NCBI RefSeq assembly: GCF_021654795.1 | Contig: NZ_AP025344.1 | Coordinates: 3,596,501-3,660,500, forward strand | From: Paenibacillus dendritiformis | GTDB lineage: Bacteria > Bacillota > Bacilli > Paenibacillales > Paenibacillaceae | DNA length: 64,000 nt | Direction of reading: 5' to 3' | In this document: positions 56,293 to 64,000 of the stretch, piece after piece | How the letters are laid out: every line of letters begins with the position of its first letter | Numbering within the stretch: position 1 is the first letter of the stretch | Position numbers and translations under genes: made by a program | The notes under the pieces: model-generated | What the model saw: only the letters and a program-made list of their open reading frames with translations | What the model was told of the DNA's origin: nothing | Databases searched by the model: none

Positions 56293-56964
56293 TTATAGCG
56301 GTCCAGAAATACCTTGACGGCGAATCATCAGGAAGTGAGCACCTATCAAGGCCAGTAGAGCCGCCGGCAAGAAGAAGACGTGAATGGCGAAGAATCGCGT
56401 AAGCGTCTGCGCTCCGACGATCGTGCCGCCCTGCAGCAATTCCTTGACGTACGGTCCGATATATGGAACGGTATCGGCGATCTCCATACCGACCTTGGTT
56501 GCGAAGTATGCCTTGTTATCCCATGGAAGCAGGTATCCCGTGAACCCGAGACCGATCATAATCAAGAGAATCAATACGCCCACGACCCAGTTCATTTCGC
56601 GCGGCGATTTGTAAGAGCCGGTGAAGAACACCCGCAACGTATGTAGGAGCATCATTACGATGACGAGACTCGCGCCCCAATGGTGCATTCCGCGTACAAT
56701 CTGGCCGAAGGCAACCTTGGTCTGCAAATACTCAACGCTGTAGTAAGCGTTGACAATGTCCGGAACATAATACATCGTCAAGAACATACCGGACAAAATC
56801 TGAATCACGGTGATAAAGAACGTCAACCCACCGAAGCAGTACACGAACGCGGAAAAATGGTGCGCCGGATTCACGTGTTCCGGAACTTCGTGATCCGCCA
56901 CGTCGCGCCATATCGGCGTGATATCCAGACGTTCGTCAATCCAGTTGTAAACCCCTTTAAACAT
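56293..56964 (-). CDS. qcrB: Menaquinol:cytochrome c reductase, cytochrome b6 subunit
   Basis: A 223-residue four-helix cytochrome b6. His ligands for the two b haems are in RGMHHWGASLVIVMMLLH (helix B) and FFAIHVFFLPAALLALIGAH (helix D, shown in part). MNWVVGVLILLIMIGLGFTG and YLLPWDNKAYFATKVG form the quinone region. It lies between qcrA and qcrC in the membrane-complex operon. Confidence 0.96.
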   Translation of the reverse strand: MFKGVYNWIDERLDITPIWRDVADHEVPEHVNPAHHFSAFVYCFGGLTFFITVIQILSGMFLTMYYVPDIVNAYYSVEYLQTKVAFGQIVRGMHHWGASLVIVMMLLHTLRVFFTGSYKSPREMNWVVGVLILLIMIGLGFTGYLLPWDNKAYFATKVGMEIADTVPYIGPYVKELLQGGTIVGAQTLTRFFAIHVFFLPAALLALIGAHFLMIRRQGISGPL

Positions 56965-56983
56965 CTGACACTACGCCTCCTTG

Positions 56984-57520
56984 TTACTGCACGTGTTGGT
57001 TCGGAATCTTGTCACCAAGATATACAAAACCGTTTTCAATTTTCACTTTGTACTCGTCCAGCGGCGCGCGAGCTACAGCCAGTTGCTTGCCTTCCTTCGT
57101 GTAATGCGCTCCATGGCACATGCAGAAATACTGATCTTTGTACTTCGGATTCGAATTCCAGTTAACCGTGCATCCCAAGTGCTTGCATACCGGTGACAAC
57201 GCAAAAATATCGCCGTTCTCGTCCTTGCTGATCCAGGCAACCAATTGAGGCTTGCTCTCATACCAACCGTCGATTTGCGTTACGTCGAATGTAAATTCCT
57301 GAGGTTCATTGGTAATCTTGCTAACTTCCGCGACTTTTATGTAGTTCCCCTCTGTCTTCTTCTGCAGAAGCGGATCCACGGCGAACCGTACCATGGGAAT
57401 AGCTGGACCGACGAACATGAAAGCGCTCGCTCCACCCAATGTGTAAGAAAGAAATTGTCTACGAGACATTTCTTTGCGAGGTTGGTGAGGTTTCTGCTCG
57501 TTATTTTGCGGTTTGCTCAT
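56984..57520 (-). CDS. qcrA: Menaquinol:cytochrome c reductase, Rieske iron-sulfur subunit
   Basis: A 178-residue Rieske protein. The [2Fe-2S] ligands are in CKHLGCTVNW and FCMCHGAHY. A twin-arginine-like start (EMSRRQFLSYTLGG) precedes the single membrane anchor, suggesting Tat export. The start is ATG 57520, 10 nt after GGGGG; an upstream start eight codons earlier is less likely. First gene of qcrABC, about 170 bp downstream of ypiF. Confidence 0.95.
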   Translation of the reverse strand: MSKPQNNEQKPHQPRKEMSRRQFLSYTLGGASAFMFVGPAIPMVRFAVDPLLQKKTEGNYIKVAEVSKITNEPQEFTFDVTQIDGWYESKPQLVAWISKDENGDIFALSPVCKHLGCTVNWNSNPKYKDQYFCMCHGAHYTKEGKQLAVARAPLDEYKVKIENGFVYLGDKIPNQHVQ

Positions 57521-57686
57521 TACTGTCTTACCCCCTTTACACAACCGTTCTCGCAGCTTGCTATGATGAGAATCACAATCTAACTAGGACATCATTATAA
57601 TATCCCAGTGCCATGAAAGCGTCAAGAATTTACCAGCCGAAATGCAAATGGGAACACGATTCGCGCCAAAAAATGTTGAGATTTTG

Positions 57687-58142
57687 TCACAATTGCTCTT
57701 CAAATTGTGATGCGTACCACATTTTTTGAATTTTGTCTTTCATCAATTCCTTGACAGTGTTCGCATTTTCTGTGCCAAGCTCTGCCGGCGTAAACACAGC
57801 ATCTGCTTGAGACACCTGTCCCTGGCGGAGCCGGATGGCATGGGAGACGATGATAATATAGGAAAATCCTTGTTCTCTAAGACGCCCGCATACCTTGTCC
57901 AACAGCGCGATATCTTCCGGCTGCGGCTCGCTCCCTCCCGCAAAATGGTAAGCCGGATACGTTACGGTGCGCCCGTGGAACGGGATCTCGACCCCGTCCA
58001 GCCAATCGCGCAGCCGTTCGAGCCGTTCCGCCGCTTCGACCGGCGACTCCAGCCCCGTCAAGCCGGTCACCGGCAGGATGCAAGTGTCTAGATAAGGCCC
58101 CCATTCCTCCCATTGTTCTGCAGTCAACTCGCTGAATTTCAT
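57687..58142 (-). CDS. ypiF: DUF2487 protein YpiF
   Basis: A 151-residue soluble protein. It starts MKFSELTAEQWEEWGPYLDT, has ETPxxG-like TGLTGLESPVEAAERLERLR and ends VKELMKDKIQKMWYASQFEE. This is the DUF2487 family, found upstream of qcrA in Bacilli as YpiF. Its role is not known; cotranscription with qcrABC is possible but there is a 166-bp gap. Confidence 0.88.
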   Translation of the reverse strand: MKFSELTAEQWEEWGPYLDTCILPVTGLTGLESPVEAAERLERLRDWLDGVEIPFHGRTVTYPAYHFAGGSEPQPEDIALLDKVCGRLREQGFSYIIIVSHAIRLRQGQVSQADAVFTPAELGTENANTVKELMKDKIQKMWYASQFEEQL

Positions 58143-58193
58143 GCTGCTCCCCCTTTTTTCCAGTTACTCCTCCCCCATATTATAACCCGTTGT

Positions 58194-58231
58194 ACAAAAA
58201 AATGAAGAATCGCTCAAAGCGCTTCTTCATT
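58194..58231 (-). terminator. Rho-independent terminator after the IDEAL gene
   Basis: AATGAAGAA pairs with TTCTTCATT, with an inner GCGC-type stem, and the minus strand continues TTTTTTT. Confidence 0.9.
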
Positions 58232-58236
58232 AGGGG

Positions 58237-58416
58237 TTACTGCAACGTCTTCAATTCTTCCGTCAAGGATCGGAACGTGGTCTCATCCCCTGCTGCCAAC
58301 GCTTTATCAATTTCTTCATAGATTCGTTCCGTCCGGTATTTCCGTATCGCGTCGTCCCAGATCATTTCCGCAGTCAAACTTAACATCGCTTCATACGTCA
58401 CTTTCATTTTATCCAT
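58237..58416 (-). CDS. IDEAL-domain protein
   Basis: A 59-residue protein. The C-terminal half YEEIDKALAAGDETTFRSLT is the IDEAL domain (named for its sequence signature), found in Firmicute proteins such as ComK-related and YpiB-type proteins. ATG 58416 has GGAGGTG upstream; the frame's earlier ATG is less likely. It lies 23 nt downstream of the gamma-carbonic anhydrase gene. Function unknown. Confidence 0.82.
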   Translation of the reverse strand: MDKMKVTYEAMLSLTAEMIWDDAIRKYRTERIYEEIDKALAAGDETTFRSLTEELKTLQ

Positions 58417-58439
58417 AGGATGCACCTCCAACCTAACGA

Positions 58440-58946
58440 TTAAGAGATCCTATATTCCTTTCCTTTCACCACATAGCTATCCGTTGTTCTCTTCATGCGC
58501 TGCAAATCTTCGTCTGTCAACTCCCGTATGACTCTTGCGGGTGAACCGAGAGAAAGAGTATAGGCCGGTAATTTTTTATTCTCAGTGACGACGGAACCAG
58601 CTCCTACTAAAGCATATTCACCAATTTCCGCTCCGTTCAGTACAATGGCCCCCATGCCAATCAATGTACCTGTGCCTATCCGGCAGCCGTGCACGATCGC
58701 GCCATGTCCAATCGAGACGCGATCCGCGATGATCAATGGCTGATCCGTGTTGACATGGCCGATAACGCCGTCTTGCAGGTTCACTTCCCGTCCGATCCGA
58801 ATCGGCGCGAGATCGCCGCGCAGCACGGCGTTGAACCATACGGTGGACAAGGGACCGACGGTTACGTCACCGATGAGCTTCGCTCCTTCCGCTACATACA
58901 CGGAGGGATCGATGCTCGGTTGAACGCCTTTGTAAGAAATCATCAT
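58440..58946 (-). CDS. Gamma-carbonic anhydrase-like hexapeptide-repeat protein (YtoA-like)
   Basis: A left-handed beta-helix protein of 168 residues. Hexapeptide repeats run through most of it (KLIGDVTVGPLSTVWFNAVL). The three metal-ligand His appear in VIGHVNTD, SIGHGAIVHGC. These mark the gamma-carbonic anhydrase group, where many members have no measured activity. GGAGG lies 11 nt before ATG 58946; ATG 58943 is also possible. It leads the IDEAL gene on the same strand. Confidence 0.88.
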   Translation of the reverse strand: MMISYKGVQPSIDPSVYVAEGAKLIGDVTVGPLSTVWFNAVLRGDLAPIRIGREVNLQDGVIGHVNTDQPLIIADRVSIGHGAIVHGCRIGTGTLIGMGAIVLNGAEIGEYALVGAGSVVTENKKLPAYTLSLGSPARVIRELTDEDLQRMKRTTDSYVVKGKEYRIS

Positions 58947-59015
58947 ATGTTCGCACACCTCCGAGACACCTATTTATCGTTGCCATCCTATGGGATAAAA
59001 GGTGGTCTCATCGTA

Positions 59016-60170
59016 TCAATGGGCATGCGGCTTGTCAACGTTCAGTTGAATCCTGTCTTCATGGGCCACATACACGCCCTGGATGATTTGCTGCCCTTTC
59101 TTCGTCATCTGCAGCACTTGCACTTCATGTCCGGTCTCCCCCAGCCGAAGCAGACCGAGATGGAGCATCATCATGATGACGCGCTGCCGAAATACGGATT
59201 CGGATGTGTCGAAGTAGAACGGCCGGATGTAAGGAAGCAGCGTCCGTTCCAGCGACTCCAGCGTCGTCCATTTGGATGTGCAGAGCTGGATCCAGTGAAC
59301 GACGGACAGCAAATTCGGAATGGCGTTCTTGTACAGTTTCAACCAGAAACGGTAGAGCGAGGCCGTCGGCTCGGTTCCTCTGCTGCTCCGCCTCTCCTCG
59401 CCCGCCGGGGAGAGACGCAGCCGCCCGTCTCCTTCCTCCAGCCAGCCTTGGTAGAAGGCGTAGTCATAAATGAAAGAGAACCGGTTCGGATAATCATGGA
59501 ACCGCCGGCCGTAACCGAATCGCCATTCCCCTTTGCCTATCGGCGCTTCCCGAATCGCGAACGCATCGAGAAGCTGCTGCTGTGCCCGCTTGTACATTAC
59601 CCCTTCCGAATTCAGAGGCGGACATTCCGTCGCGGCGAAATCAAGGAGCTGCAAAATGTCATCTCCGATTCTCCCATCCTCGTCGCGGTAGGCATGCGGT
59701 TCAGCGGTAAGCTGCAATTGGCTGGCGAAGGATTGGTACAGCACATCTTTGAAACGCTGCTTCAAATCGGCCGGAATCTGGAACAAATACTTGGTCTGCG
59801 GGTTGCATCCGTTGAACAGCCAGCCGCTATGCTTGAACTTCGCAATCGTATCCCGAGGTTGGGGCCCGTTCGGAGCAGGATCCGACTTGCCAGGCACCAC
59901 GGTATCGAACTTCGTCTGCTGCACTCGGGCCACCAGTTCCTCCAGGCTGAAGGAAGACCGCTTATCGAACAGAATGGAATTGAGAAAACGCCGTTCCTCC
60001 AGCGACATCTCATTCACATGACGTTCGAACACATCCCTGCTGCCAAGAGCCAGCAGAATCGATTGGATCAATTCATGCTTGGAGCGTTCATTGCATACGC
60101 AGCCGTACCGCTTAGCAATCCGGGCGAGCTGCCCGATATCCGCATAACTGAGCATATCTGCCAGATTCAT
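59016..60170 (-). CDS. Conserved hypothetical protein (384 aa)
   Basis: A soluble protein with no signal or membrane segment. The N-terminus (MNLADMLSYADIGQLARIAK, then RYGCVCNERSKHELIQSIL) looks like a SAP- or HTH-like module; the rest is helical, with Trp- and Arg-rich segments (GWLFNGCNPQTKYLFQIP, LYRFWLKLYKNAIPNLLSVV) and a possible wing in LQMTKKGQQIIQG near the end. The shape recalls helicase-associated winged-helix proteins, but I see no ATPase motif and cannot name the family. Confidence 0.7.
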   Translation of the reverse strand: MNLADMLSYADIGQLARIAKRYGCVCNERSKHELIQSILLALGSRDVFERHVNEMSLEERRFLNSILFDKRSSFSLEELVARVQQTKFDTVVPGKSDPAPNGPQPRDTIAKFKHSGWLFNGCNPQTKYLFQIPADLKQRFKDVLYQSFASQLQLTAEPHAYRDEDGRIGDDILQLLDFAATECPPLNSEGVMYKRAQQQLLDAFAIREAPIGKGEWRFGYGRRFHDYPNRFSFIYDYAFYQGWLEEGDGRLRLSPAGEERRSSRGTEPTASLYRFWLKLYKNAIPNLLSVVHWIQLCTSKWTTLESLERTLLPYIRPFYFDTSESVFRQRVIMMMLHLGLLRLGETGHEVQVLQMTKKGQQIIQGVYVAHEDRIQLNVDKPHAH

Positions 60171-60262
60171 GCCGAACCTCCGTTCTTTGTAACTTCATTC
60201 CTTGACCGAGTCCTTGTTACATTAACCATTATTGGAAAAAGTCCGGCATTTATTCAGGAAAA

Positions 60263-60306
60263 GAAAAATAAACAGGCCCCGGTTCACCCATAGGAACCAA
60301 GGCCTG
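60263..60306 (-). terminator. Rho-independent terminator after the phosphatase gene
   Basis: CAGGCC/GGCCTG outer stem and GGTTC/GAACC inner stem, followed on the minus strand by TTTATTTTTCTTT. Confidence 0.85.
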
Positions 60307-60309
60307 CTT

Positions 60310-60924
60310 CTATCTGCCGCGGTGAATCGTGACCGCATCAGACGGTTGGATATGTTTGGTGCAATTATACAATACAGGATGCCACTCGGCGCCTTGCCGC
60401 TCAAGAATCGAGTACGACAAGTTGCCGATATGGCCCTGCGACATTTGTCCGAACAAAGCAATGAACAGTTGGGCCAGCCAGCTGCCATGCGTCACGGCCA
60501 GAAGGTTCCGCCCTTCATGGCGGCCCGCGAGGGATTCCAGCGTCTTGACGGCCCGGTCGCGCAGCGCGTCATCCCGCTCTTGACCGAGATCAAGCTGGCG
60601 CCAGTCAGCGCCCCAGCGCTGCTCCCGTTCCTCAGGCGTCGTTCCTTCCACCTGCCCGTAAGCACGCTCCACTAATCCCGGCTCCGGCTCGAGCAGCGGA
60701 ATATTCAGCGCCTCCGCAAGGATAGCCCCCGTCTCGTCAGCCCGGCGAAGGCCGCTTGAGATGACGGCGTCAAATGCGATATCTTCCTTCTTCAAACGCT
60801 CGGCAAGCAGCGCCGCTTGCTTCCGGCCGGTATCGTTCAGCGGAATGTCCGTCCGTCCTTGAATCTTCCCCTGCGCATTCCAATCGGTAATCCCGTGTCT
60901 AACCAATCCGATATATTGGGCCAT
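60310..60924 (-). CDS. Histidine phosphatase family protein
   Basis: A 204-residue phosphoglycerate-mutase-like phosphatase. The catalytic His is in IGLVRHGITDWNAQGKIQG, a second Arg in ISSGLRRADETGAILAEAL, the acid in LVERAYGQVEG and the second His in LLAVTHGSWLAQL. These are the usual active-site residues of broad-specificity phosphatases of this group (PhoE/YhfR/CobC-like). The substrate cannot be assigned. Its own terminator follows. Confidence 0.9.
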   Translation of the reverse strand: MAQYIGLVRHGITDWNAQGKIQGRTDIPLNDTGRKQAALLAERLKKEDIAFDAVISSGLRRADETGAILAEALNIPLLEPEPGLVERAYGQVEGTTPEEREQRWGADWRQLDLGQERDDALRDRAVKTLESLAGRHEGRNLLAVTHGSWLAQLFIALFGQMSQGHIGNLSYSILERQGAEWHPVLYNCTKHIQPSDAVTIHRGR

Positions 60925-60972
60925 TGCTTCTCCTTCTGTACCGTATAAATATGTGGATAACCTCTATTAAAA

Positions 60973-61569
60973 TTAACGACGCACCCGCGTCAGCCAATTC
61001 AGCAGCAATAATGCAAACGTAATTCCGAACAAGGATAACGCTATCCAATAATGAGGAATCGTAGGCACCACTTGCAAAATGACCGGATCGCTGATGCTCG
61101 CCACCGGGACGCCTATCGTCATTTTCCCCCAGCCCGATTGTTCCCCGCCGGCCACCACCGTCGGGATTACCCCGCTGATATCTTCGATATTCGATTGCTC
61201 TCTGCGGACAAGCAGCACTATGAGCGCGCACAAAAATATCCCCATACAAAAAGCAACAATCCCTGCAAGCATATTGCGAGATCGCAGGGACCATGTCTGT
61301 GAACGTTGATGAACCGGAACGAGCCAGTCTTGTTCTTCGTAAATCATATTCATAACCCGTGCCGTGGAAAACCCGGAACCGGATGCCTCTTGAACGATTA
61401 TGTCCGAATCGCCGACCATCCATTCCTCGCTTGCAGCCCATACGCTGTACTGCTCTGCGCAGGATTCGCATTCGCTTAAATGCTTCTCAATCGCCAGCCG
61501 CTGCGGATCGTCTTCAGGCAATTCGGAATAGACTGACATCCAATCTAGCGCTTCCGCGCATTTCATCAT
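60973..61569 (-). CDS. Anti-sigma factor with zinc-binding ZAS domain
   Basis: A 198-residue membrane protein. The N-terminal ZAS motif is H-x3-C-x2-C (IEKHLSECESCAEQY), the cytosolic sigma-binding part. Two membrane segments follow: MLAGIVAFCMGIFLCALIVL and, near the C-terminus, HYWIALSLFGITFALLLLNW, with an extracytoplasmic loop between. The start ATG overlaps the sigma-gene stop by 1 nt (TAATG), so the pair is made in balance. The signal that releases the sigma factor is unknown. Confidence 0.88.
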   Translation of the reverse strand: MMKCAEALDWMSVYSELPEDDPQRLAIEKHLSECESCAEQYSVWAASEEWMVGDSDIIVQEASGSGFSTARVMNMIYEEQDWLVPVHQRSQTWSLRSRNMLAGIVAFCMGIFLCALIVLLVRREQSNIEDISGVIPTVVAGGEQSGWGKMTIGVPVASISDPVILQVVPTIPHYWIALSLFGITFALLLLNWLTRVRR

Positions 61570-62150
61570 TAATTCATCCCCTCAACTCCCGGCTCGGTAA
61601 TGTAGGCCTCCAACTGAGACTTCACACTCGCACGAGCGCGGAACAGCAGCGATTTCACGGAGCTTACCGTCTGCCCCAAGGCATGGGCAATCTCTTGGTA
61701 ATCCAGTTGGTCATACTCGCGCAGGATGAGGGCCGAACGCTGCTTCTCCGGCAGACGGTTAATGGCGTCGCGCACCAAAGATACCTTCTCGTTCCGCAGC
61801 AACGCATATTCCGGTGCCGCCTCGCGCGGCGCTTCCGGAACGATACTGTAGTCATCGTCCAACGATACTTGCACGCTGCGCTGCTTCCGCAGCTCGCTTA
61901 GTACCGTATTGCGGGCAATCGTATATAGCCAGGTCGAAAAAGAGGCCTCTGCCTCACGGAACGTATTCAGGCTCCGATATGCCTTGAAGAACGTCTCGGC
62001 ACATAAATCCTCGGCAAGCAATTCCAACTGGGAGCTCTTTAACATATGAAAAATAAATGATAGCAGTTTTCGTTGATAACGATTCATCAATTCCGCGAAC
62101 AACTCGACGTTGCCGTCTTTTATTTCGCGGATGATCTGGGAATCGGTCAT
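61569..62150 (-). CDS. ECF-type RNA polymerase sigma factor
   Basis: A 193-residue extracytoplasmic-function sigma factor. Region 2 is in FAELMNRYQRKLLSFIFHML and LCAETFFKAYRSLNTFREAE with FSTWLYTIARNTVLSELRKQ; region 4 is in LPEKQRSALILREYDQLDYQ, EIAHALGQTVSSVKSLLFRA. ATG 62150 has AAGGAGG at 11 nt; ATG 62177 has only GAAGGAT very close, so the shorter form is preferred. The anti-sigma gene follows with a 1-nt overlap. A TG-extended -10 (TGCTAAAAT near 62335-62343) is a possible promoter. Confidence 0.9.
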   Translation of the reverse strand: MTDSQIIREIKDGNVELFAELMNRYQRKLLSFIFHMLKSSQLELLAEDLCAETFFKAYRSLNTFREAEASFSTWLYTIARNTVLSELRKQRSVQVSLDDDYSIVPEAPREAAPEYALLRNEKVSLVRDAINRLPEKQRSALILREYDQLDYQEIAHALGQTVSSVKSLLFRARASVKSQLEAYITEPGVEGMN

Positions 62151-62177
62151 GGACTCAAGTTCCTCCTTGCTTTCCAT

Positions 62178-62543
62178 ATCCTTCCCGATGCGCTACCTGT
62201 TAAGGTATACTCTCGAAGTATAGAAAAGTTGCGGATCGGAGTTCAAATTACGTCATTCTCTCATTCACCTATAAAGCGTATGTAAGAGTATTCTTCAAAA
62301 TGTTAAATAATTTCCTCACATATAGTCGTATTTTAGCATACAAAAGTCGAATAATGATTAAAAATTTTTAAGGTATTTGGCAACCAAGCTTACGTTTCCG
62401 TAAGGTTACATCCATATGGTATGCCGTTTCCTTCCAAAAAGTGCTCGGGCTAGCTTCCATTGCAAGAAAACCGGCTTGTCCCCGGACAGATACGGTTTCC
62501 CGAAGCATTTCCGATGTAAAGAATGACGCAGAAAAAAATAGGC
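62178..62543. other. Intergenic region upstream of the sigma gene
   Basis: No gene recognised. The minus strand carries the leader of the sigma operon, a stem CTTACG-GAAA-CGTAAG (62390-62405) and AT-rich text. A 60-codon frame at 62406-62588 overlaps a terminator and is not believed. Confidence 0.4.
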
Positions 62544-62626
62544 AAAAAAAAACGCCACCGAAGTGGCGCCGTGCTTACTTATGAGCACTTAGATATTGGA
62601 TAGGAGTGGAGAGAAACCATACTGTG
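62544..62626 (-). ncRNA. Probable small RNA (about 80 nt)
   Basis: A free-standing unit between the phosphotransferase and sigma genes. A strong promoter (see next entry) would start transcription near 62625. The transcript opens with a C/U-rich stretch (GGTTTCTCTCCACTCC), then a stem GTGCT-AGCAC, then the terminator CGCCAC-TTCG-GTGGCG with nine Ts (62544-62568). The C/U-rich part is complementary to Shine-Dalgarno-like sequences, as in several Firmicute regulatory RNAs. A 13-codon frame (MVSLHSYPISKCS) exists, but its AAAGG lies before the expected start of transcription, so a peptide is less likely. Confidence 0.6.
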
Positions 62627-62631
62627 CCTTT

Positions 62632-62661
62632 ATTATAATGTATCCGTTTTCATTCCGTCAA
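62632..62661 (-). promoter_or_regulatory. Promoter of the small RNA gene
   Basis: On the minus strand TTGACG (62661-62656), an 18-nt spacer and a perfect TATAAT (62637-62632). It lies downstream of the phosphotransferase stop, so it serves a separate transcript. Confidence 0.75.
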
Positions 62662-62716
62662 TAGGTTTTCTAAAATTATTTACTTCATTTCACAGATTTT
62701 TCCGTAGCACCGAAAA

Positions 62717-63811
62717 TCAGGGCTTTTCCCCATAATTATTGCTCCGCCCCTTCTCAAATTCAAATTGCTCCAACCGCCGAATATACTCGGGGATTCGCTT
62801 CTTCACGGCAGCCCGGTCGCCGACCCGCAGCCGGATTCCCTCGCTCCATTCCTCGTCCATCAGCCCCGCATGATGGCAGGCCAGATCAAGCAGCATCAGA
62901 AATTCCTCCACCTTTACGGAATATTCAACGTTCTCGTCTCCTTCGGCATAACCGGCAAGAAATCCGTCGGCGAATCCGTTAAGCTGGGACCGGAAGCTGC
63001 TGAAGCGGTGCTTCGCATAACGAGGTGAACTGTCGTACGAAGGAAATAGCGTGTTAAAGTTGTTGAGGAGATTTCCGGCAAACACATGATCATCATACTG
63101 CAGCGGAAGCGGATCGATGAGCCGGAGCCGCCCGTTGTCAACGATAATGTTCTCGGGGGATATATCCCGGTTCGTCAGCGATAGCCGGGGCGTTCTCCCA
63201 AGCCGGTAACGGAGCGCCTCTTCCAGCTTGTCCCGGATTATGTCTTCTTGCAGCGGAATCCCGGCTTGAAGGAGCTCCTTGAATTGCTCCCGGTACTCAT
63301 TCGCTTCTTCATGCCAGTAGATCTGCAGGTCCCCCTGGATTTCTCCGGCGAGACCTTCCTCCTGCCAACCGAGGAAGCCAAAGCCGCGCAGCGGAGCCTC
63401 CCCCCGGCTCATGGCCGCCATAAATTGTCCGCACTGCCGTCCGAGCTCGACCGCATCCGACCGGGTTGTGTCTTGCAGCGACAGCGTGGGCCCGCAATAC
63501 GACTCAATCGTAAAGGTAAGCCCCGGCTCTGCATGAGAGGCAAAAAAATCAGGACAAACTCCCGGCAGCGCCCGATTCGCATGTTCGTAATACAGCCCCC
63601 GAGCCGCGTATTCCCCCAGCATTTCTTGCTCGTTATCTCCAAAGGGAGCGCCGTATACGACCGGCTTCGGAACGCGGAGGACAAGAGCTTCATGTTCGCG
63701 GGTGCTCAGCAAATAAGCGGTATGCCATGCCCCCTCGCCGAGATAAGAGGCCGAGAGGCCCTTCGTGCTCAAGCCAATCCGGCCAAGCGCCTCCTCGAAC
63801 GGGAATTGCAT
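62717..63811 (-). CDS. Phosphotransferase-family (APH/choline-kinase-like) protein
   Basis: A 364-residue protein kinase-like phosphotransferase. The N-lobe has YLGEGAWHTAYLLSTREHEA with a nucleotide loop and LVLRVPKP with a likely ATP-binding residue. The catalytic loop is LTNRDISPENIIVDN and the metal Asp is in LRLIDPLPLQYDDH. The catalytic-loop His is Asn here (TNRD instead of HxD), which also occurs in functional relatives. GGAGG precedes the ATG by 11 nt. Substrate unknown: antibiotic, sugar or small-molecule kinase. Confidence 0.82.
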   Translation of the reverse strand: MQFPFEEALGRIGLSTKGLSASYLGEGAWHTAYLLSTREHEALVLRVPKPVVYGAPFGDNEQEMLGEYAARGLYYEHANRALPGVCPDFFASHAEPGLTFTIESYCGPTLSLQDTTRSDAVELGRQCGQFMAAMSRGEAPLRGFGFLGWQEEGLAGEIQGDLQIYWHEEANEYREQFKELLQAGIPLQEDIIRDKLEEALRYRLGRTPRLSLTNRDISPENIIVDNGRLRLIDPLPLQYDDHVFAGNLLNNFNTLFPSYDSSPRYAKHRFSSFRSQLNGFADGFLAGYAEGDENVEYSVKVEEFLMLLDLACHHAGLMDEEWSEGIRLRVGDRAAVKKRIPEYIRRLEQFEFEKGRSNNYGEKP

Positions 63812-64000
63812 TGATGACGTGCCTCCTTCGGTAATGGTTTGATTTGCTTTATCGGTTCTCGAGTTCCTGACGCACTCTGCCGGTTTACTCTTTCTACATC
63901 CACCGTAAAATTTCCTGTCCGTTCGGCTCCAGAGATTGCCAACCTGTCATGGAGCTCGGGCAGCGCGCAAAAGCCAACGGGCCGGTCAAGGTTGCCCCTC
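63812..64000 (-). other. Open minus-strand frame reaching the window edge
   Basis: The minus strand is open from the window edge (reading NLDRPVGFCALPELHDRLAI and on) into the start of the phosphotransferase gene without an in-frame stop. It may be the end of an upstream gene with an unseen stop or chance coding. I do not recognise it. Confidence 0.25.

Noticed and set aside
62406..62588. A 60-codon minus-strand frame rich in Phe
   Set aside because: It runs through the T run of a strong terminator (which supplies its Phe codons) and starts within the small RNA.

Overview
The window is chromosomal DNA of a spore-forming Firmicute, almost certainly a Paenibacillus-type organism. The evidence is moderately high GC, AGGAGG-type ribosome binding sites with frequent TTG and GTG starts, an S-layer-homology protein, bacillithiol genes, T-box control, and a gene order that follows the Bacillus subtilis ypiF-qcrABC-ypjAB-ypjC-ypjD-dapB-mgsA-bshB1-bshA-cca-birA-panBCD-dinG-ypmB-asnS-dnaD-nth region. 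No phage, CRISPR array, rRNA or tRNA gene was found. The only mobile-element trace is one degenerate IS1595-like gene followed by a 39-bp tandem repeat.

Layout. 1-8.7 kb (minus strand): a two-GTPase dynamin-like protein cut by the window edge, a small unknown protein, endonuclease III, an SLH-domain cell-surface protein, a GerMN lipoprotein and a cell-wall amidase. 8.9-12.2 kb: a MarR regulator with its MFS exporter, a small membrane protein and a TetR regulator. 12.3-15.5 kb: leuCD, divergent from a LysR regulator. 15.5-20.2 kb: a frameshifted nagZ-like gene behind mtnU, a small secreted protein, and mtnE. 20.2-26.6 kb: a proline T-box leader followed by proB-proA-proC-mtnW-mtnX-mtnB. This places three methionine-salvage genes inside a proline-biosynthesis transcription unit and is the most unusual genetic arrangement in the window. 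26.9-28.6 kb: a TetR-like regulator with two HTH segments, coupled to an alpha/beta hydrolase. 28.7-43.96 kb (minus): dnaD, asnS, ackA, a 3-hydroxyacyl-CoA dehydrogenase, a short FtsH-like AAA protease with a small membrane partner, ypmB/tseB, an MTA/SAH deaminase, rex, dinG, a TPR protein and panBCD. 44.3-50.3 kb (minus): birA, cca, bshA, bshB1, mgsA, dapB and a MazG-like protein. 50.4-53.7 kb: a YitT-family protein, a gene-poor dyad-rich stretch, the transposase-like gene and the repeat array. 53.7-60.9 kb (minus): ypjB, ypjA, the menaquinol:cytochrome c reductase operon qcrABC, ypiF, an IDEAL-domain protein, a gamma-carbonic anhydrase-like protein, an unknown 384-residue protein and a histidine phosphatase. 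61.0-63.8 kb (minus): an ECF sigma/anti-sigma pair, a probable small RNA gene and a phosphotransferase-family protein.

How the genes fit together. Many neighbours are translationally coupled by 1-4 nt overlaps: mtnU/nagZ, proC/mtnW/mtnX/mtnB, the TetR-like gene/hydrolase, hbd/ackA, rex/mtaD, panB/panC, cca/birA, mgsA/bshB1 and sigma/anti-sigma. mtnU, mtnE, mtnW, mtnX, mtnB and mtaD all concern methylthioadenosine or methylthioribose. mtnA, mtnK and mtnD are not in the window, and no S-box riboswitch was seen. Start codons were chosen from Shine-Dalgarno spacing and family N-termini, so several differ from the longest possible frame. Functional calls rest on motif and family recognition by eye; no database search was run.
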